Source: Hydractinia symbiolongicarpus (lineage: Eukaryota > Cnidaria > Hydrozoa > Anthoathecata > Hydractiniidae). Taken from it: DNA of 60,000 bases. A program made the translations under genes and the position numbers. The stretch spans positions 15,130,001-15,190,000 of the forward strand of contig NC_079883.1 of assembly GCF_029227915.1 (NCBI RefSeq), given 5' to 3'. Below the pieces are notes generated by a model. The model was not told the DNA's origin, searched no databases, and saw nothing but the letters and a program-made list of their open reading frames with translations. The first letter of the stretch is position 1; each line of letters opens with the position of its first letter. Positions 36,401-46,735 of the stretch are shown piece after piece.

Positions 36401-36930
36401 ACACACACTACTTGCAAAAACTCATTAAAATCATTGAAAAACTAAAGAAGAAATACATTGTATGGCAAGAGGTTTTCGATGATGGAGTGCAGATTAATAA
36501 TCGAACCATAGTAAATGTATGGAAGGAGGGATGGAAACAAGAAATGTCTAAAGTTACAAGCAGTGGACATAAAGCCATATTGTCGTCTTGTTGGTATCTC
36601 AACTACATCAAATATGGCCTTGATTGGCCAAAGTTGTATAAATGCGATCCTGAAGACTTCGATGGAACTATCGAGCAAAAGAAATTAGTAATAGGCGGAT
36701 CGGCAGCTATATGGGGAGAATATGTCGACGCTACTAATGTTATACCGAGAAGTTTTGGACGTGCATTTGCAGTATCAGAAAGACTGTGGAGTTCAAAAGA
36801 TGTTAAAGATGTAAAATCGGCCTTAAAACGCTTGTGGGAACATCAATGTAGGTACATACAACGCGGTATACCAGCGGAGCCAGTTACAAGAAGTCGATTT
36901 TGTCGAAAAGAATGGAATAGTGGAGCGTAA
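33484..36930 (+). CDS. HEX: beta-hexosaminidase (GH20, lysosomal HEXA/HEXB type), 3 exons
   Basis: Exons 33484-34336, 35454-35602 and 36268-36930 join in frame (phases 1 and 0) to 554 residues, the size of vertebrate HEXB. It removes terminal beta-linked GlcNAc/GalNAc from glycoproteins, glycosaminoglycans and glycolipids, normally in the lysosome. A clear signal peptide occupies residues 1-19, which is why the ATG at 33484 is chosen; no upstream ATG is in frame. Seen: the N-terminal GH20b domain; [11 protein letters not shown] with substrate-binding Arg194; [19 protein letters not shown] across the first splice junction; the catalytic pair Asp349-Glu350 in [12 protein letters not shown]; substrate-pocket Trp400, Trp419, Trp443, Tyr444 and Trp483 with Glu485 (WGEYVDATN). 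Asn446 matches human HEXA Asn423 rather than HEXB Asp452, but the next residue is Tyr, neither HEXA Arg nor HEXB Leu. All key residues are intact. A candidate poly(A) signal lies at 37352. Confidence 0.93.
34337..35453 (+). other. intron 1 of the hexosaminidase gene
   Basis: Donor GTAAAA, acceptor TTTCACACAG. No element or exon seen inside. Confidence 0.8.
35603..36267 (+). other. intron 2 of the hexosaminidase gene
   Basis: Donor GTCAGT, acceptor CTCGTTCAG. The open frame continuing upstream of exon 3 is intronic; the protein family places FFKE directly before the conserved EVFPDEY, which this splice gives. Confidence 0.8.
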
Positions 36931-39900
36931 CCTTTAACCTTAATATACACTGCTCACGATGTATGCGATATGTAGCATGCGCTACTTGCGAAAATGGATT
37001 TCCACAGCTAGTATTTTCTGCACTTCAGGATACTTATTAACAATGTATTTTAGGAGCAGATTTAAAACAGTTAGATGCATAAAATTGTTTAGTAATTAGC
37101 TTTTAACAGCTGATCATATTAATGAGATACACAATAACAATAATATGTAGATTTTTTCTGCTCTTATTCCAATGATTTAACAACTTCTATGCTGAGTGTA
37201 GCAAACCCCTGTATGGACCAGTCCTGTCTCGTTGTGTGTACAGTTTAGTAAAAAAGATTACATAACCACACATGTTGTTTTATCAGCCTCATCTCCATGT
37301 TGTTGTTTTTCGAAAGCTTTTTAACAGCTTTCTGAAAAACTAATCATTGAAAATAAAACAAAAATGATGCTGATTTCTATTTTAGAAAAGAAGGCAACAG
37401 CTTGGTAACTACCGTAGAAATCAGTTTGTGTAATTAATTTTCAAGTTCATTAGCAACTTAGATTCCAGTTCATTTTGGTCTACTTATGTGTGGCTGGTTA
37501 TCTATATTACATTACAATTATTTTCGTCTGTGATTTCTCCAAAATAGCCCAAGTAGTAGTGAAACCATTCTTGTTAAAATTAACTGTTGGACGGATATAT
37601 CGAATACTTTGCATGGAATTCCCCCTTTAACAGTTAGCCCAACATGGTTAAAATCTTTAAATTCTATTCTTTCCGTTTTGTTTTATTTTTCGCACATAAA
37701 TTCATAATTTAACAACTTGCTTTTAAATGCATTATTCCAGGAGATTGGAATAAGCCTCAACACATGCTATCAAGAGCTGTTTCAGAGTTAACTCAACAAA
37801 ATGGAATGTTATAAATTCGCAGAGATGTACTTGATACAAAATACATGAAGTGAAAGGAGACATCTTCAAGAGCATGAAACGAAATAGAGTTTCTACCTCC
37901 AACATCATAATGGTGCTTTATTTCAATAAACAAGCCTTCCTACGCATCTCAGCTGCCATTATTAATTCTCTTATTTCTACATAATTCGTGCAAGATTAAT
38001 AGTTAAGGAATACAACTTTGCTAAATCCCTGTTGATCTACAGAATTAAAACGTTTTCAAACAATAGCCTAATTAAGATTCTTGGGATATGAGTAAATATG
38101 GCATGACTCATCCTTAAATACCTCCAAAGAAGAGCGAAAGTGACTATTGAATGAGAATGCATGTTTCGTTTAATTCAATTTTCGCTGTCACTTTCTACTG
38201 CGATTATTTGGTTTAATTCTGAAACAATGTCTACAATTAATCCTATCTTTTTTTCCATTAATTTTCATTGTGTATTTGTTTTTTATGATAATAAACCATC
38301 TTCGTAATATCCGTCTAAGAATTAGAAGATATTGCGGTTAATATTATTATTAATTGAAAAGAGAAAGGAAATTCTAATAAAGTTTTCCAATGTTTTGTCT
38401 CGAACTTGACGTAAATACAAGGATAGACAAAATAACACATTTTTCCATGAACAGCCAGTTAAAACATTGACACATCGAAATTTTCAAGATTTAAGAATAC
38501 CTATAAAACACGGTCAGATTTGATGAATGGTAATATTACAGATGCATTCAGTTAGTCAAATGAAACTTATATATTTATATTTATGAATATATATAAAAAT
38601 AAGAAAGAAAAATACAAATTACTCACCTATTTCTTTCTAAAAGATCAAGTTTCCAAAAAATATAAATCAATGCTTCTATGTTACAATTTCTTTTATATTT
38701 TATTTAAAGTCTTTTTGTCTTATTAATAAATATATTTACAAACAGTTATTTGAACTTGGAAATTCTACCTCCTAAAATTGACATTATTTAACAAGCTTAG
38801 TAGTAGTAGCAGCGAGTAAGTAAAATATTTTAAAATTTCAAAATTGCATTTTCAAATTAAATATCATTATTTCTACTTTTGTCAAACTTTCCGAATTCTC
38901 TAGAAATTCCCTTAACAATATTCAGCAATTGAAAAGGAATTAAAAATGTTAAATTCTAAACGATTGTAACTCTTTTTATATATCAAACAAGGACACTTGT
39001 TGTTTTAATCTTCTAAGAAGTTGTTTCTGTCAATATAATCCTACTTCTTGTTATTGTATTATGCGAGAAATAAGAATTAGAAGAAATAATTATAAATACA
39101 TCTACACATATACAAGAATTTTAAAGTTTATTATGAAAAGGCATCCGATGAGTCGTTTTTTTTCCCATTGTCTCATGCAAGTGAAATGTGTCATTTTATA
39201 TACATCTCTATTATACATTATATTATTTTGTATTTGAAGATTATGACGTCATGTAAATGCACTATCAGCGAAAGGTTATGAAAAATCAGATAGGGAAGAG
39301 GAAAAAAAATATTTTTTACTCGTTTTTATATATTACAACTTAAACCTTACAGCAAAATTTTTCCGCATTTTCGTTTCTGTACTCTACATCCTTTAGATTT
39401 CCATAAAAATGTCTGCCCGCCTAGCAGAGCTCTTTTTTAAAAAATCTACTAAAACTAGCTTTTACAAATGCGTGCCTTTTAAATGAAGTTCTTAATTTTG
39501 ATTGGTTGCGTGCTAAATTTTAATAAAATAAGAATATTGAATTCACACAGGAACCTACGATCTCATGGAATTCTGGCTGTAGTCAAAACAACTACCATAA
39601 TAAATTAATTAATATCTGTCCGTAATTACTGAGCCGTGTGTTTTAGAGGTGATTGGTGAAATCAAAATTTTAAGTAATAGTAAACTTTGATGACAACCCA
39701 CGTCGTTTTAAAGATTTGGAAAGTAACCTTGGCAACTGAAGATGACATTTCAAGATCTTAAACCACGCAGAATGCGTAAATAACTTATATTGAAAAGATT
39801 GGGGAAGATCATTAAGAAAAAAACTTGAACAAAGATGGCTTATTACTTTGTATGAGTCAGTCTTGTATTGAGTTGATTTTCGTCGTCAGTGTAGGTGTCT

Positions 39901-42335
39901 CCAAGCTCTCACATTATCATTTTAAAGCTGTGTAGGCGTGTAGATGTGAGAAATATTAACACACTGACTTGATTTGATCCCTCCAGCCATGGCTTCTCGA
40001 TAAGTGTGCATTAGTGACAAAAGAAACATCAATGTGTACACTAATCATGACATGTGAAAGCTATAGAAGTTTCATACGCACTATTTTGACTCCAGCAGCA
40101 AATTCTAAGCGATGTAAAAACTACTAAGTTTTCTGACTGTTTAGTAACTAAAAGTTCTGGTGAAGAGAAACTGTTTCTTTGTCTTATAGCGAATCATTTT
40201 CTGCTTTATCTGAGGGCTGAATCATGCACACGGAAGCATATAATTTGGCATATTTGCTGATGTTGTAAAAGAAAAACTTTTTTCAGGCCCTCCATCAAGA
40301 AATCGTGTAAAGTTGTCTCTGAATAATAAATAGGAAAGATAGCCTGAGATAAGGTTAAAGAAGGAGACGGTCCGAAAGGTGTTTCAAGTGAGACTCGTGG
40401 AATAAGATTATTTACTTCGTAAATAGTAAGCCTTTGGACGAACAGCGTTCATTAATCAATTCGTTTACACGTTTTTGTTGATGAGAGAATATCAAACATG
40501 AGAAAGCCTGGTGACAAAGTTGACTGGTAAACCATGGTAACGACAAGAGATTGCAATAGAGGTATCAAGACAAAGCATTTGATTCATAATATACTTTAAA
40601 CTATTTTAATAGCGTGTCAGATTCGAAAGAAAAATTCGCATATTAGTCATAGCGAGTGAATTGAATGTATAAAATTTGTGTAAGAACAAAACAAACAGAA
40701 AATAATAAAAACAAGGACTTGGAAAACGTAAAATTTTGTAATAAGTGGTGCCCAAAAAACTGACTAGTCGCCTCACAAAAATTTGAGAAATTTTTTCTAC
40801 TTGTAAAAATTTAAAAATTGTAATTTAACATCCCTCTTATAGACTGTCAAAATTAAGAAACTTTTTCTAGTATACTGACCACAGAATTTAAGAAACTTTA
40901 ACTAGTTCAGCGTTAGTTTGTTATAAAAAAAAACAGGTAGCTTTTGAAAAAAAATTCGTTATGCTTATTTTTATCATTCCATGTATTACTAACACTAGAC
41001 CAAACTAGTATCTAGTGCTCTAAAAAAAAAACGAACCGTTGGTATCAAAGTCGATATTTGGCAAATCTTTTCGATAATCGATTTAAAAAAATCTTATGTT
41101 TTATATTAATTATCTCTAACAATGATATGCCAACCGCGTCTGTCTATCTGTCTGTTTGTCTGTTACAGGCAAAGTCGATATATTTTCTACAATTTTCTTT
41201 ATCTATAAAAAACAGGTTGTACCCTACCTAGCTACTTTTTACAACATTTCTGCCAATATTCAAATTAAAAGTTGTATATGTTGTATTTTTTAATGCATGG
41301 AATGAATTTGTACCAAACCTGTTTGTGTTGTGATGTTTTGCGCATCATGAATTTGTGTCACATTTTAATCACTTGAATTTCTGTCGTTGAGTTCGCCTCT
41401 CTAATGTCCCTGCTTCTCTAATAAACCTTTTTTATTTTTAAGGTTGTGGAATAATGGAGTAAATACGGTATTATTGTCAAGGGAAGAAATCGACATGGTC
41501 GAACTGTTGCTAATGATTCCCTTGATAATAACGAGCATAAATTTTTTTTTAAGCAAATGAAAACACGTTCAAACTTTGAACGTGTTTTTATCGAAAAAAA
41601 AATATTTTTCCTGCTTAAAGAAGCTATCTTGCTTTCATGAAATTAACTAAAAAAATTTTTGACGAAAGGAACTACTTGCGTGGATTTCCGCTAAATAATT
41701 GTGATGCATTGGATTGAGTTTAAACGTTTTTAAAAATTACACTTTTATGAAATTATAAAGTTTCATCGTAAACTCATGATTATATATAATACATCAGAAA
41801 CAAAAAAAAAAAACGATTAAAGAATAAAAACTCAACTTAATGATGCTAAAAAATATAAATTAAGTGAGTAAAAAATACAAATCATACCTGACAGTACAAA
41901 GCCCGCTTCGCACGTTTTATGTCAGTAATGTCCTATATTCATTAAAAAAAAATTCACAGATTTTGTCTTAAATTTGATTTTTTTTTCATGATTTTATTAC
42001 TATGTCACGTGATTTGCATGAATTTCATGCCCAATGCGTTCCTTTGGTGGAAAATAAATAGGTATTTGTCATCTATTTAAAAGAACGTAGTTTACATCAA
42101 CCTAAGTCCCAGATCCGTAAAAATCAAAAGTGACAAACGACCACTACAAAGTACAATAATCTCCTTTCTAAATTCTAACTGGATGGTTCAAGCCAAATAC
42201 TATTTTTCAGCAACTTCTAGCCTTGTAACTTCTGTGAAATTGTTTTAAGGATCCATAGTTTTTGCTGATAAATTGTTGATTAGTAGACTGGTACTCAAAT
42301 TCCTTAACCTACGCAATTAATTAAAATAATGTTTC
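36931..42335. other. gene-poor intergenic region
   Basis: No confident gene. One isolated exon-like stretch at 37741-37814 (+) has an ATTATTCCAG acceptor, then reads DWNKPQHMLSRAVSELTQQN before a TAA; no partner exon was found. A TCTG microsatellite lies at 41139-41163 and a hairpin at 41560-41588. Confidence 0.45.
41560..41588. terminator. perfect 14-bp hairpin (function unknown)
   Basis: AAAACACGTTCAAA at 41560-41573 and its exact complement at 41575-41588 are separated by one base. Typed as a hairpin only: no gene ends here, and there is no evidence it terminates transcription. Confidence 0.35.
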
Positions 42336-42776
42336 ACACTCATTATTTTTTATAAGCATAAAGCTTATACTAAGCATACAAGCTCACATGCTTAAAAAAA
42401 TAACCATATACTAAGCATATTTCCCAGCCTCGGAATTTTTTTCCCTCACTTCTATTTCTTCCCAAATCAAGTGTAAAAAATAGTATCACACAAAGGACGA
42501 GGTTAAGTGATAGGAAACAGCATTTTTGCATGAAATAATCTTTTGAACAAAACTATGTACAAATAAATGAAACAAAATGTTTAACTCAGTCCAGGAGCTA
42601 GCAAGACAGGTAAAACCTGAAAGTCATTCAAGCTATTAGCAATGTATCTAATATTTCAGAAATGTTTTGAAATTAAGCATACGTTAAGCATAATTTCAGG
42701 CTCAAATTGGGAAAATCTTAAGCATATTGAGCCTAAGCCCAATTTACCCGTATGCTTATAAAAAATAATGAGTGTA
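42336..42776. mobile_element. 441-bp MITE with 25-bp perfect TIRs and AAGCATA subterminal motifs
   Basis: Positions 42336-42360 and 42752-42776 are exact reverse complements, beginning ACACTCATTATTTTTTATAA. AAGCATA recurs at about 42354, 42374, 42413, 42674, 42685 and 42721, with an inverted copy at 42752; clustered subterminal motifs are typical transposase-binding sites, as in hAT elements. No coding sequence. Target-site duplication not evident. Confidence 0.8.
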
Positions 42777-43284
42777 TGCTGGAATATATATCTTTTTTGC
42801 TTTAAAATGATTATGTGAGAAAAAACATCTTTGGTTATTTTTTTCTCCTTTGTTTTTTCCTTGGTATGATGTAAAAAACGCAATCCAAAATTTAGCTATA
42901 AAAAAGGCCTTGAAACGAAGTTTAAATTTTCACTGCTATGTAATAAATTTGAACGGTGAGGACACAGACAGGAGGATCAATTAGAAGAAAAATACAAACA
43001 GAATGAAGACAGGAGTTAAACCTATCCAGTGTAGATCACTTTCCAGGTTATTAACAGAAGCCCCAATCTCTTGTAACTTTATGTTATACACTCCCATACT
43101 GTCATTTTATGAACTGAGAAAAACAGATTTTGATACCGTACAGTTAGAAATTTCAAAAATCGTCATTTGATTGTCGGTTTTCTAGCTTGTTCCAAATATA
43201 TTTGTCGATATAGTGGCACGTATCTTTCATAAGTATGGTTTATATGAACATTAGGATTTGTTACAGATCAAAATTTTTTATTTG

Positions 43285-43350
43285 GCCTCTTTGGTGTAAT
43301 GGGTTTCATCACCTTCAATTCCAAATCGCGGTTCAAACCCTACACTAGCC
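43285..43350 (+). repeat. tRNA-like Pol III box pair (tRNA relic or SINE head)
   Basis: TGGTGTAATGGG (43292-43303) resembles an A box and GGTTCAAACCC (43330-43340) matches the B box consensus. The acceptor and T stems do not pair properly and the box spacing is short, so it is not a functional tRNA. Confidence 0.4.
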
Positions 43351-44710
43351 TAGATCACGAGATGTGATACACCGAAGCATGGGATTTGTTTATTTTGGTA
43401 CTTATTAGAAACATGCTTAGCTATCGTTCACCAGCCAAAAGAGGGAAAATATTAGAAACAATAAAATGAAAATCAAAACAAATATAATTTCATACTAAAT
43501 TTTCAAGAAGAAGAATCAGCGTTGTGAAAATGTTAAACGTAGGAGGATAGAAAAATAGGTTAAAATTTTCTAAAAAAAGACGCAAATCGTTCAAAGCAAT
43601 CACGTTTTTGTCTTCAATGGGTTTCAGCTGTAAATAGTTCAAAATTTGCAAAAGGACAAGTATTTTTTCTTACTTTTTCTTGATTTTTTTTCTTCAACCC
43701 CTTATCTCAAGGGAAATAGGACTTTCTCAACTACCTAGAAGGCCGATAGGGACGGGGGCACGCTTTCCTGATAATTTTTGTCGATCATGGCTGATATGGA
43801 AAAATTTGTGCAGAAGATGCATTTTTACCCAACCTAGGAGTTTCAAATTTGCACACTCCACCCTAGAATATTGAGGTCAGCTAAAACCTGTTTTACATCC
43901 AAATATTACTATATTTATACACTTTGATCTTGGGTTCTCAAAGTAGGAAACGTAAAGTCCTCAACAATAAATCCTGTGCTTTTATTTTTGTTTATTTATT
44001 TATATCTTGATATGGTCTCCTTGACAATAAAGCTGGTATATTTTATATCGACGTTAAAGAATAAAGAAGAAAGAATGCTTTGAATGCATATTTGCGCAAT
44101 ATTAATATACCTTCTAATTGAGTACAAGTGTTTCCCATCAACCAATGATCGCTATATATTTTTTTCGTTCACAAATTTTACAAATGAGACATTTGCAGCA
44201 AAGTGATTGGGTTCGTTATTAATTTTATAAATATGATAACATATGGACAATCCTTTCCTCCAAGGACAATCCCATACAATTGCAACTGACATGATAAAAC
44301 CGTGACAAGCATCAATTTTTAAATTACCGCGCGATCAAACAGATAAATTTCAACCCATGCTGAAGGAAATACAATCGATAATAATTTCAGTCCGTATAGC
44401 TTGGATGACATTTTTCAGCCCGGGTTCAAAACTGAAAAATAACATAAGAATTTGTAGCCATAACAACTGTACCCGATCCCTCTTGATGACGTCGGCATAT
44501 GTACGTCATTATGTTACGTCCGAATTGGAAGGTTTATCTATGTGCAATTAAAATTAAGCGAAGTATAATTGAACAACATTTCTCGTTGGTGATTAGTTCG
44601 CTGCATCTAATTATTTCGCAATTTTATCCTGTCCTTCGATCTTTCGTGTTCAACATTTCGCCGCGACACTATCTTTTAAATATATTCGACAATTTTACTG
44701 CCACTATTTA

Positions 44711-44808
44711 ACAACCTCGTCTCCAGGGTCTTGTGGCCCCTGAGCAGTTATTACGGAGTGAATCAACTTCATCAACAAGGCAAAATGCCTAGGGAACGAG
44801 ATTGACTA
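44711..44808. repeat. short element with CTCGT...ACGAG inverted ends
   Basis: Begins CCTCGTCTCCAGGGTC and ends GCCTAGGGAACGAGA; these are imperfect inverted repeats about 98 bp apart. Related ends occur at 45168-45216 and elsewhere in the window. Confidence 0.5.
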
Positions 44809-45167
44809 TTTTAGTAAAAATAAAATTTTTGTCGATCAGTAATCTAATAAAAAGAACGGTAGGAAATTTATTCGCTGTTTACCGACATTATTTTAAGACA
44901 CAGCTATGACATTTTTTAACATTTGGGATTCCGTGCAGCAAAAAAGACAAGCATTAAACGGATGCACGTCACTTCATTGAATTTGATCGAGATAAAGCAA
45001 TTAATTGAGTTCTAATGAAGCGACGTAATTGTTTGTTTCAACGCTCTCCATGCAAGTTAATTTTATTTAGATTGAACTCGAAACTCAGGACGATTTTGCT
45101 AAATCCAATCATGTAAATCGCTGTTAATAAGAGTCGGCTAAAAAAGCTTTACTAGCTTGCCAATTTC

Positions 45168-45216
45168 GTTCCCAGGTTTTATTTTGGCGAAAAAGAAGCT
45201 CTGGGGACGAGATTGA
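45168..45216. repeat. short element with TCGTTCCCAGG...GGGACGAGA ends
   Basis: TTCGTTCCCAGGTT and CTCTGGGGACGAGA form imperfect inverted ends about 49 bp apart, related to the element at 44711-44808. Confidence 0.45.
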
Positions 45217-45669
45217 TCACTCCCTAAAAATATAGTCACTTTTTACCACTAAAGTTTACCGTCACTCGTTTGCCCACTCATGTTTGGAATAATATGTGGA
45301 ATAATTTGTTTTTGAAGCAAGTATTATTTGAAATAAAAAAATGGATAACAAAGTCATGATAAAGTGAATATTTTTTTTCAACGTATATTTTTAAAGAAAC
45401 CAATGAAAGGTTCTAGTACCGGTAGTTTCTTAATTTTTTTGACAATTTTAGTACTGATGATTTTTTATTTAAATTCTCAAACTTATACATATATCAAATA
45501 AAATGACATCGACTTGTTTCTGCATGAAAAGATATTTTACTTTTATTAGCTTCTTAATTTTTTCAAGCCTAAAAAATCCAGTACTAAAAGTTTCTTATTT
45601 TTGAAAGTTTCAGCCTCTCTACTCAGTTTCTCATAAACGGGTTTCTATAAAAAAAAACAATATTAACTT

Positions 45670-46735
45670 AAAACAAGAAGCCCTGGGGGCTCTAAGAATT
45701 TCCGCGCGCTACCAAAATATTTGATGAAAACCTGCTAATTCGTTGTGTTATTGTGCCAAACATTCGAAGGGGTTTGGTGCATGAACCTCTGAAGATAAAG
45801 CACACCAGTGACATTATATCTTACAACAAACGCAAACAAAACAAAACGTGTCATTAAACTCACATTTTAAAAGAAATTGCTAACAAAAAATACAGCCTAT
45901 CATTCATGGTTGAAAGTCTTGCGATTGCAACGTTTATGGTCTTAAACGGCATTAGTTGACAAAAAATCAAAATTTTGATGTGACCATCATTTTCAGCATA
46001 CTTTTTTTATTAACTGTGTCAATTTTTGTCGAAAATAAAGCAGTTTTAATTTTTGGATAAATTTTGGCCTGAAATGACATTTAGGTGACAAAAAATCAAA
46101 CTTTTGTACCATAATCATTTTTAGCATACTTAATTTGTTAACTGTGCTAGATTTAGCCGAAAATGAAGTGGTTTTAATTTTTGGACCAATTTTGGCCTAT
46201 AATGGCATTTAGGTGACAAAAATCAAAATTTTGAGGTCACCATTATGTTCAGCATACTTTTTTTGTTAACTTTGCCAATTTTTGTTGAAAATGAAGTAGT
46301 TTTAATTTTTGGACCAATTTTGGCCTAAAATGACATTTAAGGTGGCAAAAAACCAAAATTTTGATGTCACCATCATGTTCAGCATACTTTATTTGTTAAC
46401 TGTGCCAAATTTTGTAAAAATAAAGTAGTTCTAATTTTTGGACCAATTTTGGCCTAAGATGACATTTAGGTGACAAAAATCAAAATTATTATGTCACCAT
46501 TTTGTTCAGCATACTCTTTTTGTTAACTGTGCCAAATTTTGTCGAAAACAAATACCAATTTTAGCTTGAAACGTCAATACGAGACTTTCCAGTAGTTAAG
46601 GAGCTTGGGTACGAAGTTTACATCTGTAACGGAGCAACGTGAAATCCCAGGGTCGATTTTTTCTTAAAAAATGCTCCAAAAGAAAAAAACGACGGTTTTA
46701 AAGAATTTCCTACGCCTTCGGGCGCGGAAATTCAA
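45670..46735. repeat. dispersed repeat, copy 2, with internal ~128-bp tandem units
   Basis: Second copy of the 5571-6435 repeat in the same orientation. It holds four to five tandem units (anchors at 46042, 46170, 46298 and 46427, i.e. 128-129 bp apart) against about three in copy 1, so the two differ by unit number as well as point changes. It ends in the same GAATTTCC/GGAAATTC hairpin (46703-46733). Confidence 0.82.

Larger units (their letters stand above)
42777..45669. other. intergenic region with small repeat fragments
   Basis: No gene recognised. Contains a tRNA-like promoter pair (43285-43350) and two short elements with CTCGT...ACGAG ends (44711-44808 and 45168-45216). Confidence 0.45.

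Noticed and set aside
41139-41163. TCTG-rich tract followed by TTACAG as a splice acceptor
   Set aside because: No coding sequence follows in any frame; treated as a microsatellite.
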